In this document: positions 25,937 through 34,780 of the stretch, piece by piece
How positions within the stretch are numbered: the stretch's first letter is position 1
How the letters are laid out: the number at the start of each line of letters is the position of its first letter
The notes under the pieces: generated by a model
Told to the model about the DNA's origin: nothing
Databases searched by the model: none
What the model saw: only the letters and a program-made list of their open reading frames with translations
Assembly (NCBI GenBank): GCA_937871985.1
Contig: CALMPB010000314.1
Location: forward strand, 1-54,530
DNA length: 54,530 nt
DNA from: an uncultured Burkholderiaceae bacterium
GTDB taxonomy: Bacteria > Pseudomonadota > Gammaproteobacteria > Burkholderiales > Burkholderiaceae
Direction: 5' to 3'
Position numbers and translations under genes: made by a program

Positions 25937-27460
25937 CTAGTTCGCCTTGATGATTCCGTTCGGGGTGACGCGGTAGTGCTCGACCTTTTGCGGGCCGGAC
26001 ACTACCGGCTGGGCGCCGGAATCATTTTTTTTTTCAGCCTTGCCCGCCGGTTTGCCGCTTTTATCGCCGGAGGCGGCCTTGTCGGTTTTGGCGACCAGGG
26101 AGGGATCGCTTTGCTTGACAGGCCGGCCTTCCAGGAAATTGACGGCCTGGCTGAGCTGGAAGTCGTCCTTGCCGCCGAACTCGAACATCTTGGCATCTTT
26201 GGTGGGCGTGTCCTCGGAGTCTTCGGCCGCGGCGTCGGACGAAGCGCCATTGATGAGGTGATGCTCCAGGTCGACCTCGCGCGGCAGGCGGAACAGATTG
26301 CCCTGAGCGGTATCGTCGACCGTGATGTCGGGGGTCACCCCAGTGACCTGGATGGATTTTCCGCTGGGCGTGTAGTAGCGCGCGGTGGTCAGCTTGATGC
26401 CGGTATCTTCGCTAAGCGGCAGCACGCTTTGCACGGACCCCTTGCCGAAAGTACGGTTGCCGATGACTTTGGCGCGTTTGTGATCCTGCAGCGCGCCGGC
26501 CACGATTTCGGAAGCCGATGCTGACCCGACGTTGACCAGCACCACCATCGGCACGGTCTTGGTCCAGGCGGCCAGGCTGGCCACGCTTTCGGAGTCGCCG
26601 CCAAAAAGGCTGCGGTCGTAATCGGCCGCCTTGGCCATGTATTCGCGGTTGGAGGACGGAATGCGCCCCTTGGTCGAAACCACCAGACTGCCGGGCTTGA
26701 GGAAAGCGGACGAAACGCCGATGGCGCTGTCCAGCAGGCCGCCCGGGTCGTTGCGAAGATCCAGCACCAGGCCCTTGGGCGCTTTTTTCTCGCTGAGCGC
26801 GCGCAACTGCTTGACCAGGTCGGCGGTGGTGTGCTCCTGGAACTGGGCAATGCGCACATAGGCGATATCGTCGGGCAGCATCTTGCTGCGCACGCTGCGC
26901 ACCTTGATCAGGTCGCGCACGATCTTGACGACCAGCGGCTTGTCGCGGCCGGCGCGCTTGATGGTAAGCACGATGGAGGTTTTCGGCTCGCCGCGCATCA
27001 GCTTGATGGCGTCGTTGAGCGTCATGCCCTTCGTGGGCTTGCCGTCGATATGGGTGATGATGTCGCCCGACAAAATACCGGCGCGCGCAGCGGGAGTGTC
27101 TTCGATGGGCGCGATGACCTTGGGCATGCCGTCTTCGCTGCCGATTTCAATGCCCAGCCCCCCGAAACCGCCCTGGGTGATGGCTTCCATTTCCTTGAAG
27201 GCATCGGCGTCGAGATAGGCCGAGTGGGGGTCGAGATCGGAAAACAGGCCCTTGATGGCGTCGTTGATGAGCTGCTTGTCGGTAACCGGCTCGACGTAGC
27301 TGGCCTTGATGGCGGCGAATACATTGGCGAACTGCTGCAATTCCTTGAGCGGCAGAGGCTCGCCACGCTGCGCCACGGCTGAAATACCCAGACTCAGGAA
27401 CACGCCGCCTATAGCGCCCATGACTACCAAACTTAAACTACGTATTCTGCGAGTGCCCAT
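25937..27460 (-). CDS. S41-family carboxyl-terminal processing protease (CtpA)
   Basis: Periplasmic, membrane-anchored serine protease. From ATG at 27460 it has 507 residues; this start is favoured by an AGGA sequence 6 bases upstream, whereas the ATG at 27466 has it directly adjacent. There is an N-terminal membrane helix (about 9-30). A PDZ domain (about 85-175) contains GGFGGLGIEIG and AARAGILSGDIITHIDG. The S41 catalytic domain has LRNDPGGLLD, the serine in the GSASASEI segment (312-319) and the lysine K340 in FGKGS. The C-terminal 100 residues are a charged, low-complexity tail. It sits between envC and moeB. Confidence 0.92.
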   Translation of the reverse strand: MGTRRIRSLSLVVMGAIGGVFLSLGISAVAQRGEPLPLKELQQFANVFAAIKASYVEPVTDKQLINDAIKGLFSDLDPHSAYLDADAFKEMEAITQGGFGGLGIEIGSEDGMPKVIAPIEDTPAARAGILSGDIITHIDGKPTKGMTLNDAIKLMRGEPKTSIVLTIKRAGRDKPLVVKIVRDLIKVRSVRSKMLPDDIAYVRIAQFQEHTTADLVKQLRALSEKKAPKGLVLDLRNDPGGLLDSAIGVSSAFLKPGSLVVSTKGRIPSSNREYMAKAADYDRSLFGGDSESVASLAAWTKTVPMVVLVNVGSASASEIVAGALQDHKRAKVIGNRTFGKGSVQSVLPLSEDTGIKLTTARYYTPSGKSIQVTGVTPDITVDDTAQGNLFRLPREVDLEHHLINGASSDAAAEDSEDTPTKDAKMFEFGGKDDFQLSQAVNFLEGRPVKQSDPSLVAKTDKAASGDKSGKPAGKAEKKNDSGAQPVVSGPQKVEHYRVTPNGIIKAN

Positions 27461-27532
27461 GCACATTCCTGAAGTAATTATGTAATCGACGCCGTTCTGC
27501 AACGCCAGCCCAACAGACAAATAGTAACGAAA

Positions 27533-29011
27533 TTAACGCGTTAACCAAAGCAGCGGGTTGACCGGCAACCCATTATGCCGGATTTCCAGGTACAAACCGG
27601 GCTCAACCTGGCCGCCGGTGGCGCCCACGCGTGCAATGATGTCTCCGCCGTGCAACACATCGCCCACTTTCTTGAGCAGGCTTTGGTTATACGCATAGAC
27701 GCTTAAATACTTGTCGCCGTGGTCGACAATGATGATGTTGCCGAACCCGTTCAGCCAATTGGCATACACTACCCGCCCCGGCGCCACGACATGGACGGGA
27801 GTGCCCGCGTCCGCCCGTATCACGATGCCGCGCCATATGCCGCCGTCGGGACGCTGCGCACCGAATTTCCCCTGGATTTCTCCGGGCACGGGCTGCCGGA
27901 GCCCTTTGTGCAAGCCCTGGAACCCGCCTTCGGGCGGCAACACGGCCGCGCTCTCGGGTTGTTCGGCCGGCGCCGTCGGCTTTACCGCCGGCTGCGGATG
28001 GGGCTGGGATTGCGCCGCCGCGTTGTCGCGCTCGGCCTGCTCGGCGGCCCGTGCCGCCGCCCGGGCCTGTTCCACCTGCAATCGCGCCGCGCGCGCCTGT
28101 TCTTCATCCTGCTCGCGCCGGGCTCGGGCCTGCGCCGCCTTCTCGGCCTCTTGCGCCGCTTTGCGCTGCTGCTCCAGCGCGCGGCGCTTTTCCAACGCGG
28201 CCTGGCGGGCTTCTTCCGCCTTGCGGGCCGCCTCGGCCTTGCGTTTTTCCTCGGCTTTGCGCGCTTCTTCGGCCAGGCGCGCGATTTCGGAGTCCAGCCC
28301 CGTAATCAAATTGCCCAGCCGCTTGTCGTTGCGCTCCAGCGTATCGGCCTGGGCGCGCTGCTTGTGCAGTTGGTCTTCGATGCGGCCAAGCACTTTCTCG
28401 CGCTCTTGCTTTTGCGCTTCCAGCCGGCTTTTTTGCTCGGCGGTTTCGCTTTCGATATCGGTCAATTCCTTTTTACGGGCGGCGGCCCGGCCCTGCAAGG
28501 CGGCCAGATCGTCGATGGCGACGCGCAACGCGCTGACGGCTTGCGCCTGGGCCCGCGAAATGTAGCTCAGATAGCCGAGGTCGCGGCCGATGGCCTGAGG
28601 GTCGTCGCCCGACAGCAAGGCCGTCCAGGGCGACAGGCCGCTGGCATAGCGGGCCCGCAGTTGGTCGGCCAGCTCGGCCTGGCGCTGGGCCATGACTTTT
28701 TTCTGGTTGGCGATCTGCCCGGAAAGCTTTTCCAGCTCGTCGCCGGCCTGCTTTTTTTGATGCGCCAGTTCGTCGAGGCGCCGATCGATATTGGAAATGG
28801 CCGATTCCGACGCCTTGAGATCGCTGGCCGCATCGCGCCGGGACGACTCCTGGCTGTCGATTTCCTTTTGCAGGACGCCGATGCGCGAACGCAGCTCCGC
28901 CTGCTGTTTTTTCGCGTCGGCCTGACGCGCAGCCAAGGCCGACGGTGTGTCCGCTCCGAATGCGGCACCCACCCACAGCGCCAGCAGGATACCGCCCAGC
29001 GCACGACGCAT
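27533..29011 (-). CDS. envC: EnvC-like murein hydrolase activator (degenerate M23/LytM domain)
   Basis: A 492-residue periplasmic protein with a signal peptide (about 1-20), two long coiled-coil regions (about 25-130 and 155-320, the latter very rich in Ala/Glu/Lys/Arg) and a C-terminal LytM domain (about 370-492). Active M23 enzymes need an H...D and an HxH zinc motif. Here the corresponding segments read PDGGIWRGIVI and GLYLEIRHNG, so the zinc ligands appear lost, as in EnvC. EnvC proteins activate amidases at the septum. The start lies one base after the gpmA stop, as in the gpm-envC pairing of other proteobacteria. The frame is open upstream to 29446 but that part is antisense-frame noise inside gpmA. 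Confidence 0.9.
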   Translation of the reverse strand: MRRALGGILLALWVGAAFGADTPSALAARQADAKKQQAELRSRIGVLQKEIDSQESSRRDAASDLKASESAISNIDRRLDELAHQKKQAGDELEKLSGQIANQKKVMAQRQAELADQLRARYASGLSPWTALLSGDDPQAIGRDLGYLSYISRAQAQAVSALRVAIDDLAALQGRAAARKKELTDIESETAEQKSRLEAQKQEREKVLGRIEDQLHKQRAQADTLERNDKRLGNLITGLDSEIARLAEEARKAEEKRKAEAARKAEEARQAALEKRRALEQQRKAAQEAEKAAQARARREQDEEQARAARLQVEQARAAARAAEQAERDNAAAQSQPHPQPAVKPTAPAEQPESAAVLPPEGGFQGLHKGLRQPVPGEIQGKFGAQRPDGGIWRGIVIRADAGTPVHVVAPGRVVYANWLNGFGNIIIVDHGDKYLSVYAYNQSLLKKVGDVLHGGDIIARVGATGGQVEPGLYLEIRHNGLPVNPLLWLTR

Positions 29012-29012
29012 A

Positions 29013-29762
29013 TCAACCTTTGGCCTTGCCTTGAGCCGCCACCGCCGCGACAGCCGCTTCGATTTCGGCGGCATCGCCCAGATAATAATGACGGATAGGA
29101 CGCAGTTCGTCGTCCAGCTCGTAGACCAGAGGCTGGCCAGTGGGAATATTGAGTCCGACGATGTCATCGTCGGAGATGCCATCCAGGTGCTTGATGAGCG
29201 CGCGCAGGCTGTTGCCATGCGCAGCAACCAAAACACGGCGCCCCGAGCGCAGCGCGGGCGCGATGGATTCGTTCCAGAAAGGCACGACGCGCGCCACGGT
29301 ATCCTTGAGACACTCGGTGGCCGGGAGCTTGTCGGCCGCGACCTTGGCGTAGCGTTCGTCGAAACGCGGATGGCGCGGGTCGTCCAGCGCCAGGGGCTCG
29401 GGTGCAATGGCGTAGGCCCGGCGCCAGACCAGCACTTGCTCGTCACCGTACTTTGCCGCGGTTTCAGCCTTGTTCAAACCTTGCAATGCGCCATAATGGC
29501 GTTCGTTCAGGCGCCAATTGAGCCCGATGGGCGTATACATGGAATCCATGGCGTCCAGGGCGATCCATGCCGTGCGTATGGCCCGCTTCAGAACCGAGGA
29601 AAAGACCAGGTCGAACTGGAAGCCTTCGCGCTTCAGGAGTTCGCCGGCCTGCCTGGCCTGCATGCGCCCGGTTTCGGTAAGATCGACGTCGGTCCAGCCG
29701 GTGAAACGGTTTTCCAGGTTCCACTGGCTTTCGCCGTGGCGCATGAGTACGAGTTTGTGCAT
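29013..29762 (-). CDS. gpmA: 2,3-bisphosphoglycerate-dependent phosphoglycerate mutase
   Basis: Glycolytic enzyme that interconverts 3- and 2-phosphoglycerate. It has 249 residues, as expected for dPGM. The phosphohistidine motif is [10 protein letters not shown] (H9), followed by [26 protein letters not shown] substrate-binding residues, [12 protein letters not shown] and [17 protein letters not shown] with the second catalytic histidine. It heads the leftward run gpmA-envC-ctpA-moeB. It is divergent from the rhodanese gene across a 90-bp AT-rich region. Confidence 0.96.
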   Translation of the reverse strand: MHKLVLMRHGESQWNLENRFTGWTDVDLTETGRMQARQAGELLKREGFQFDLVFSSVLKRAIRTAWIALDAMDSMYTPIGLNWRLNERHYGALQGLNKAETAAKYGDEQVLVWRRAYAIAPEPLALDDPRHPRFDERYAKVAADKLPATECLKDTVARVVPFWNESIAPALRSGRRVLVAAHGNSLRALIKHLDGISDDDIVGLNIPTGQPLVYELDDELRPIRHYYLGDAAEIEAAVAAVAAQGKAKG

Positions 29763-29802
29763 GTTAAAAACCTACTTGAAAGTTGAATTATCGCCCCCAT
29801 TT

Positions 29803-29808
29803 TATAAT
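29803..29808 (+). promoter_or_regulatory. Candidate -10 box upstream of the rhodanese-grxC-secB run
   Basis: A consensus TATAAT lies 44 bp before the GTG start of the rhodanese gene. TTGAAA and TTGAAT sequences upstream (29776-29788) are at 21 or 14 bp, not the ideal 17, so the -35 box is unclear. Confidence 0.5.
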
Positions 29809-29852
29809 TGATACAGCCAACTCTTATTCCAAGAGCCAAATCAGGACACATC

Positions 29853-30266
29853 GTGGATTTTCTTCTTAGTCAGAACAACCTTTATATTGTAATAATAGCC
29901 CTGGTTTCGGGGGGCATGCTGCTATGGCCCGCGCTGAACAAAGGCCGCAGCGTCACCCAGGTGGACGTGCAGCAGGCCGTGCAGCTGGCCAATCAAAAAC
30001 ACGGAATCTTCGTCGACGTGCGGACGGCCGAACACTTCAAGGCCGGCACCATCCCCCAGGCCCGCAACGTGCCCGTGGCCGATATCGACAGCAAGGCTTC
30101 CACTCTGCCCAAAGACAAGCCCATCATCGTCTTTTGCGACCAGGGCCGGGAATCGGCCCGCATTGCCGGCGCCTTGCGCAAACAGGGCTTTGCCCAGGCG
30201 GTAAGCCTGCAAGGCGGCCTGCGCACCTGGGCCGACGCCGGCCTGCCGCTGGGCAAAAAGGGCTGA
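29853..30266 (+). CDS. Membrane-anchored rhodanese-like protein (YibN type)
   Basis: A 137-residue protein starting at GTG 29853 (AGGA Shine-Dalgarno sequence nearby). An N-terminal membrane helix (about 10-26) is followed by a single rhodanese domain with FVDVRTAEHFKAGTIPQARNVP and the active-site loop FCDQGRES, catalytic C95. Such proteins can transfer sulfane sulfur, but the acceptor is unknown. In gammaproteobacteria yibN also precedes grxC and secB, so the neighbourhood rhodanese-grxC-secB-gpsA is conserved and strongly supports the call. Confidence 0.88.
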   Translation: MDFLLSQNNLYIVIIALVSGGMLLWPALNKGRSVTQVDVQQAVQLANQKHGIFVDVRTAEHFKAGTIPQARNVPVADIDSKASTLPKDKPIIVFCDQGRESARIAGALRKQGFAQAVSLQGGLRTWADAGLPLGKKG

Positions 30267-30302
30267 CAGGCCCGGCTTCATTTTTCCGCTATCGAGGAAT
30301 CC

Positions 30303-30560
30303 ATGACCAATGTAACCATGTACTGCACTGCAGTATGTCCGTATTGCATTCGCGCCGAAATGCTATTAAAACAGCGCGGCGTCACTGAAATCGACAAAAT
30401 CCGCATCGACGCCGACCCCAGCCAGCGTTCCGTCATGATGGAACGCACGGGCCGGCGCACGGTGCCGCAAATCTACATCAACGATGTCCATGTAGGCGGG
30501 TATGACGACCTGGCGGCGCTCGACCGCGCCGACAAACTCATCCCCCTGCTCAATAGCTAG
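30303..30560 (+). CDS. grxC: Glutaredoxin 3
   Basis: Small dithiol glutaredoxin, 85 residues, that uses glutathione to reduce protein disulfides and ribonucleotide reductase in relatives. The active site is C12-P-Y-C15 in the context YCTAVCPYCIRAEMLL. The glutathione-binding TVPQIYIND and GGYDDLAALD motifs are present. It starts 36 bp after the rhodanese gene. Its TAG stop is part of a palindrome at 30557-30580. Confidence 0.95.
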   Translation: MTNVTMYCTAVCPYCIRAEMLLKQRGVTEIDKIRIDADPSQRSVMMERTGRRTVPQIYINDVHVGGYDDLAALDRADKLIPLLNS

Positions 30561-30580
30561 GGCCTGTCAACAGGCTCTAG
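30557..30580. repeat. 24-nt palindrome overlapping the grxC stop codon
   Basis: CTAGGGCCTGT (30557-30567) and ACAGGCTCTAG (30570-30580) pair with a single G-T wobble around the bases CA. The left 16 nt (CTAGGGCCTGTCAACA) recur exactly at the kdsD stop (11228-11243), also with TAG as the stop codon. It could act as a terminator or processing hairpin between grxC and secB; there is no T run. Confidence 0.7.
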
Positions 30581-30636
30581 GCCCCAACAACGGCAACCAC
30601 GCTTACGCGTCCATCATCATACTTACAGGAAACAAC

Positions 30637-31146
30637 ATGGCCGACCAGGATCAAAACACCCAAGACAACCAGGACCCGAGCTTCGGCTTGCAGCGCACTT
30701 ACGTCAAGGACGTCTCGCTTGAAATGCCCAACGCGCCGCAAATCTTCCTGGAACAGGAAAGCCCTTCCGTCGACGTTTCCATCAATGTCGGCGGCCAGCG
30801 CCTGGCCGACAGCATCTACGAAAGCACGGTAACCGCCACGGTCACCACGCGCATCGGCGACCAGGTCATGTACCTGGTCGAAGCCACGCAAGCCGGCATC
30901 TTCGAAGCCTCCAACATCCCCGACGAGCAACTCGACCCGCTGCTGGGCATAGTCTGCCCCACCATGCTTTACCCGTATCTGCGCGCCAATGTGGCCGACC
31001 TGATCACCCGCACTTCGCTGCCCGCGCTGCACCTGGCCGAAGTCAATTTCCAGAACCTGTACGAACAGCGCCTGGCCCAGCTGGCCGAGGAACAAGAGTC
31101 GCAGGATTCCGGAATCATCCTGCCTCCCGGCGCGACCCGCCAGTAA
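30637..31146 (+). CDS. secB: Protein-export chaperone SecB
   Basis: Tetrameric cytosolic chaperone that holds preproteins unfolded and delivers them to SecA. It has 169 residues from ATG at 30637, with an AGGA Shine-Dalgarno sequence 6 bases upstream. Motifs are [36 protein letters not shown] (here [14 protein letters not shown]), [24 protein letters not shown] and a Pro/acidic tail. It follows grxC by 76 bp and precedes gpsA by 4 bp, the conserved grxC-secB-gpsA order. Confidence 0.96.
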   Translation: MADQDQNTQDNQDPSFGLQRTYVKDVSLEMPNAPQIFLEQESPSVDVSINVGGQRLADSIYESTVTATVTTRIGDQVMYLVEATQAGIFEASNIPDEQLDPLLGIVCPTMLYPYLRANVADLITRTSLPALHLAEVNFQNLYEQRLAQLAEEQESQDSGIILPPGATRQ

Positions 31147-31150
31147 AAGC

Positions 31151-32215
31151 GTGGCATCCCCGCTTCCCGCCCGAACTCGCGTCGCCGTACTCGGCGCCGG
31201 AAGCTGGGGCACCGCGCTGGCCGCGCTGGCCTGTGCCAACGCCGACACCCTGCTGTGGGCGCGCGATGCGGCCACAGCACAGGCCATAAACACCGCGCAC
31301 GCCAACGAACGCTATCTGCCCGGCATCGTCCTGCCCGCCGCCTTGCGCGGCACCAGCGACTTCCCGCAAGCGGTCGCGCATGCCTGTACCTCCAATGAGG
31401 GCAACGGCCTGATCATCCTGGGCGTGCCCGTTGCCGGGCTCGCCGATATCTGCGCGCGCCTGAAAAGCGAACTGGGCCGTCTGAACACTGGCAATCCGAC
31501 CATCATCTGGATCTGCAAGGGCTTTCACCACGAAAGCGGGCAACTGCCGCACGAGATCGTGCGCGCGGCATTGAGCGGCCTGCCGCATTCGGGGCTGGGC
31601 GTGCTTTCGGGCCCGTCGTTCGCCCGCGAAGTCGCGCAAGGCCTGCCGGTGGCGCTGACCATAGCCAGCCGGCAAGCCCACGTCGCCGATACCGTCATAC
31701 AAGCCCTGCACGGCCGCAGCGCGCGCATCTATACCAGCCAGGACGTCGTCGGCGTCGAAGTCGGCGGGGCGCTCAAGAACATCATGGCCATCGCCTGCGG
31801 AATTTCCGACGGGTTGGGGCTGGGCACCAACGCCAGGGCGGCCCTGATCACCCGCGGGCTGGCCGAAATGCAGAGGCTGGGACGGGCGCTGGGCGGCAAA
31901 GCCAACACGTTTTCAGGCCTGACCGGCCTGGGCGACCTGGTGCTTACCGCCACCGGCGACCTGTCGCGCAACCGCCAGGTCGGGTTGGCCATCGGCAAGG
32001 GGCAAACCCTGGAGCACATCCTGGAAGGCGGCATGACCGCCGAGGGCGTGCGCTGCGCCCGAGCCGCGCTGGCGCTGGGCGGGCGCCATCATGTCGACCT
32101 GCCCATTACCGAAGCCGTCTGCAACGTCCTGTTCAACGGTTTGTCCCCGCGCCAGGCCGTGTCCGACCTGCTTTCCCGCGAGGCCAAGGCGGAATCCCCG
32201 CATCCGGGCGCTTGA
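31151..32215 (+). CDS. gpsA: NAD(P)-dependent glycerol-3-phosphate dehydrogenase
   Basis: Makes sn-glycerol 3-phosphate for phospholipid synthesis. It has 354 residues starting at GTG 31151, four bases after secB. The NAD-binding motif is [14 protein letters not shown]; other family segments are [13 protein letters not shown], the lysine-containing [53 protein letters not shown] and SRNRQVG. The C-terminus is about 20 residues longer than E. coli GpsA. Confidence 0.95.
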   Translation: MASPLPARTRVAVLGAGSWGTALAALACANADTLLWARDAATAQAINTAHANERYLPGIVLPAALRGTSDFPQAVAHACTSNEGNGLIILGVPVAGLADICARLKSELGRLNTGNPTIIWICKGFHHESGQLPHEIVRAALSGLPHSGLGVLSGPSFAREVAQGLPVALTIASRQAHVADTVIQALHGRSARIYTSQDVVGVEVGGALKNIMAIACGISDGLGLGTNARAALITRGLAEMQRLGRALGGKANTFSGLTGLGDLVLTATGDLSRNRQVGLAIGKGQTLEHILEGGMTAEGVRCARAALALGGRHHVDLPITEAVCNVLFNGLSPRQAVSDLLSREAKAESPHPGA

Positions 32216-32283
32216 GCGGCGCCGCCCGCTAGCCAAAGCGCCCCGCGCACACACTACCCGTATCGCCGGCAACCGGAAGGCCG

Positions 32284-32308
32284 GGCCCGGGCGCATGCTT
32301 CCTGGGCC
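32284..32308. terminator. Hairpin between convergent gpsA and trmL
   Basis: GGCCCGGG (32284-32291) can pair with CCTGGGCC (32301-32308) with one G-T wobble and a 9-base loop. It lies in the 104-bp gap between two convergent genes. There is no T run, so a bidirectional terminator role is only likely by position. Confidence 0.4.
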
Positions 32309-32319
32309 TAAACGAGTCC

Positions 32320-32790
32320 CTACTCTCCGCCCTCGTAGCCGCACTGGCGCCAGGCCTCGAAAACGGTGACGGCGACCGAGTTGGAAAGATTGAGGCTGCG
32401 CTGCCGCGGCTGCATGGGCAGGCGTATGCGCTGCGCCGCTCCGAACAGTTCCATCTGCTGGGCCGACAAGCCGGCCGTTTCACGCCCGAACACGAATACG
32501 TCCCCGGGCTGGAAGGCCACCTCACCGATCAGGCGCGAACCCTTGGTGGTCATGGCGAATTGCCGCGTCGCGGGGCTGCCCGTGCTGGCCAGGGCCTCGG
32601 GCAGGCTGTCGTGCACCTGCATATCGGCCCACTCGTGATAGTCCAGCCCGGCCCGCTTCAGCTTTTTATCGTCCAGCTCGAAGCCCAGCGGACGCACCAG
32701 ATGCAGCGCGGCCCCGGTATTGGCCGCCAAGCGAATGACGTTGCCGGTGTTCGGCGGAATCTCGGGGGAGACAAGAACTATATGAAACAT
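32320..32790 (-). CDS. trmL: tRNA (cytidine/uridine-34 2'-O)-methyltransferase TrmL
   Basis: SPOUT-fold enzyme that 2'-O-methylates the wobble base of tRNA-Leu isoacceptors in E. coli. It has 156 residues, the family size. Motifs are [52 protein letters not shown] and the knot region [20 protein letters not shown]. It is convergent with gpsA and followed upstream by comF on the same strand, separated by 72 bp. Confidence 0.94.
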   Translation of the reverse strand: MFHIVLVSPEIPPNTGNVIRLAANTGAALHLVRPLGFELDDKKLKRAGLDYHEWADMQVHDSLPEALASTGSPATRQFAMTTKGSRLIGEVAFQPGDVFVFGRETAGLSAQQMELFGAAQRIRLPMQPRQRSLNLSNSVAVTVFEAWRQCGYEGGE

Positions 32791-32862
32791 GATTCGTAGG
32801 TATTATGGACGAGGAGCCGCCATGGGCGAGACGCTTGGCCGGCGGCTTACTGCGCAATCATA

Positions 32863-33648
32863 TTACACGGCGCGCCGCCGGTATGGGGTGCGGGCCAGCA
32901 CCAGGCCCCACACCGCGCCGGCGCCGGCGGCCTTCAGTTGCAGCGCGATGCCGTGCAGGGTGCTGCCGGTGGTCAGGACATCGTCGACCACGGCAACCGT
33001 TGCGCCTTCGATTCGGCGGGTGCAGGCATACAGGTGTGGAGCCTGCAGCAAGCGCTGGGCCCGCCGCCTATGCGTTTGCCGCCCGCCTTCCTGGCGGCGC
33101 GCCAGGAGATCCGGCTGGCAGCGCAACGCCAATTGCGGCGCCAGATACCGGGCAAGTTCGGCCGCCGGGTTGAAACCGCGCTGCACAACGGAAGCACGGC
33201 TGGCCGGCACCGGAACCAGAATGGTATTTGCCAGCAGAGCCGGCCTGTGCTGCCGAACCGCGTCGGCCAAAATGTCCGCCAGGAAACGGGCATGCGAAAA
33301 CCGCCGCTCGCCCTTGAACTGGCGTATCAGCAAATCGCCGGGCATGGCGTAATCGAAGGCCGCCACCACCGCGTCGAAGGCAGGCGCCTGAAGCGCGCAG
33401 TCGGGGCAGGCCCCCGTTTCGAGCGCCAGCCGGCACACCGGGCAGCGCCGCGCGGGACTTTGCATGGAATGCATGACGTCGGCGCGACAATCCGGGCAAA
33501 GCTGGCCGCCGCGCGAAGCGCCACGGCACAATGCACAGTCGGAAGGGACACGGGCAAGCAGCGCGGCGGGCCAATCGCGCCATGACGCCAAGCCGGCGGA
33601 GGGCGCCGGCAAAGCCGCCAACTCGCGCCCACGCCAAGTATGAGCCAT
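32863..33648 (-). CDS. comF: ComF-family phosphoribosyltransferase-like protein
   Basis: Competence-related protein (ComFC/GntX type). From ATG at 33648 it has 261 residues; in-frame ATGs at 33675 and 33708 would extend the N-terminus. Four CxxC pairs (C38/C41, C51/C54, C69/C72, C81/C84) form a zinc-ribbon region. The C-terminal PRTase domain has the FKGERRFSHARFLAD segment, VPVPASRASVVQRGFNPAAELAR and the PRPP loop VAVVDDVLTTGSTL. In naturally competent bacteria ComF supports handling of incoming single-stranded DNA. dprA is also in the window. It is divergent from the BioC-like gene, with 95 bp between. Confidence 0.9.
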   Translation of the reverse strand: MAHTWRGRELAALPAPSAGLASWRDWPAALLARVPSDCALCRGASRGGQLCPDCRADVMHSMQSPARRCPVCRLALETGACPDCALQAPAFDAVVAAFDYAMPGDLLIRQFKGERRFSHARFLADILADAVRQHRPALLANTILVPVPASRASVVQRGFNPAAELARYLAPQLALRCQPDLLARRQEGGRQTHRRRAQRLLQAPHLYACTRRIEGATVAVVDDVLTTGSTLHGIALQLKAAGAGAVWGLVLARTPYRRRAV

Positions 33649-33743
33649 AATAATAGGGATCCTCTTGAAGGCCATGCCAGGCCGCTCTTCACCCGAACAT
33701 CTAAGCACGATTCATCCGCCGTCGCCAGCAACGAGCCGCAAAT

Positions 33744-34658
33744 ATGTCACAGCCCCCTACCCTGGCCCTGAACCAGGCCCACGTCACACGACAGTTCACC
33801 CGGCGCGCCCCTCTGGACGAGGCACAATTCCTTTACGGCGAAATCGCACAGCGCATGCTGCAGCGCCTGAGCTACATCCGCATTTCCCCCAGCGCCATTC
33901 TGGATGCGGGCTGCGGCGCCGGGCATGCGCTGGAACCCCTGCGCTCGCGCTATCCCAATATCGACTACACGGGGCTGGACGCCTGCGCCGCCCTCGTCGA
34001 AACCGCCATCGACCGCTATGCGGCCAAACCCAGCCTGTGGCAAAAGCTGCGCAACAAGCCCACCCGCGCGCCGCACTTCGTGAAGGCCGACCTGGCCGAA
34101 TCGGGACTGCCTCCTGAACAGCTGGATCTCGTATGGTCGAACATGGCGCTGCACTGGCATGCCGAACCGCACCGGGTGCTCGGCGAATGGCGGCGCCTGC
34201 TCAAAACCGGCGGCCTGGTCATGTTTTCGTGCCTGGGGCCGGGGTCGCTCAAGGAAGTGCGGCTGGCGCTGGAACAGGCCGGGCTGCAAACCGCGACGCC
34301 CAGCTTCGTCGACATGCACGACTTTGGCGACCTGCTCATCGAACGGGGATTCGCCGATCCGGTCATGGATCAGGAAATCATTACTCTTACCTACCGCACC
34401 CCGGAAAAACTGTTGAGCGACTTGCGGCTTCTGGGCGGCAATCCGGCCACGAACCGCAAGCGCGGCCTGGCCGGCCGCGCATGGCGGCAGCGCCTGCTGG
34501 ACGCACTGGAAAAACAGCGGCATATGGACGGCACCATACACCTGAGCCTCGAAATCGCCTATGGCCATGCCTGGCGTGCCGCCTCGGTGCGCAACGCCCC
34601 CGGCGAAACCCGCATCTCGGTGGATTCCATCGTACGCAATCGCCGGCCGGCCGAATAA
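33744..34658 (+). CDS. bioC: BioC-like SAM-dependent methyltransferase
   Basis: A 304-residue class I methyltransferase. The SAM-binding motif I LDAGCGAGHALEPL is at 53-66; the acidic motif is YTGLDACAALVE, and the DLVWSNMALHWHAEPHRVLGEWRRLLKTGGLVMFSCLGPGSLKE stretch, shown here only in part, is the family hallmark. BioC O-methylates malonyl-ACP to start biotin synthesis. The divergent comF partner is also found beside bioC-type genes in other betaproteobacteria. Without other bio genes nearby the exact substrate is an inference from sequence similarity. Confidence 0.8.
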   Translation: MSQPPTLALNQAHVTRQFTRRAPLDEAQFLYGEIAQRMLQRLSYIRISPSAILDAGCGAGHALEPLRSRYPNIDYTGLDACAALVETAIDRYAAKPSLWQKLRNKPTRAPHFVKADLAESGLPPEQLDLVWSNMALHWHAEPHRVLGEWRRLLKTGGLVMFSCLGPGSLKEVRLALEQAGLQTATPSFVDMHDFGDLLIERGFADPVMDQEIITLTYRTPEKLLSDLRLLGGNPATNRKRGLAGRAWRQRLLDALEKQRHMDGTIHLSLEIAYGHAWRAASVRNAPGETRISVDSIVRNRRPAE

Positions 34659-34670
34659 ACGCGGCCACCC

Positions 34671-34685
34671 GCTTGCCGGGCAAGC
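34671..34685. terminator. Small hairpin after the BioC-like gene
   Basis: GCTTGC (34671-34676), loop CGG, GCAAGC (34680-34685), located 12 bp after the stop codon. Short and without a T run, so weak evidence for termination. Confidence 0.35.
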
Positions 34686-34737
34686 CGGCCGCCGCGAATC
34701 AATGACGAGGGACTGACGGCACAGGCGCAAGATGCCT

Positions 34738-34763
34738 GCATCAGGAGCCTGCGCTCCTGATGC
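34738..34763. terminator. Strong 11-bp hairpin between convergent bioC-like and ntrX-like genes
   Basis: GCATCAGGAGC (34738-34748) pairs perfectly with GCTCCTGATGC (34753-34763) around the tetraloop CTGC. It lies in the 122-bp gap between two convergent genes, 17 bp beyond the ntrX-like stop. It has no T tract on either strand, so it may stabilise 3' ends or act as a bidirectional terminator. Confidence 0.6.
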
Positions 34764-34780
34764 TCGACATGTGCAGGGTA

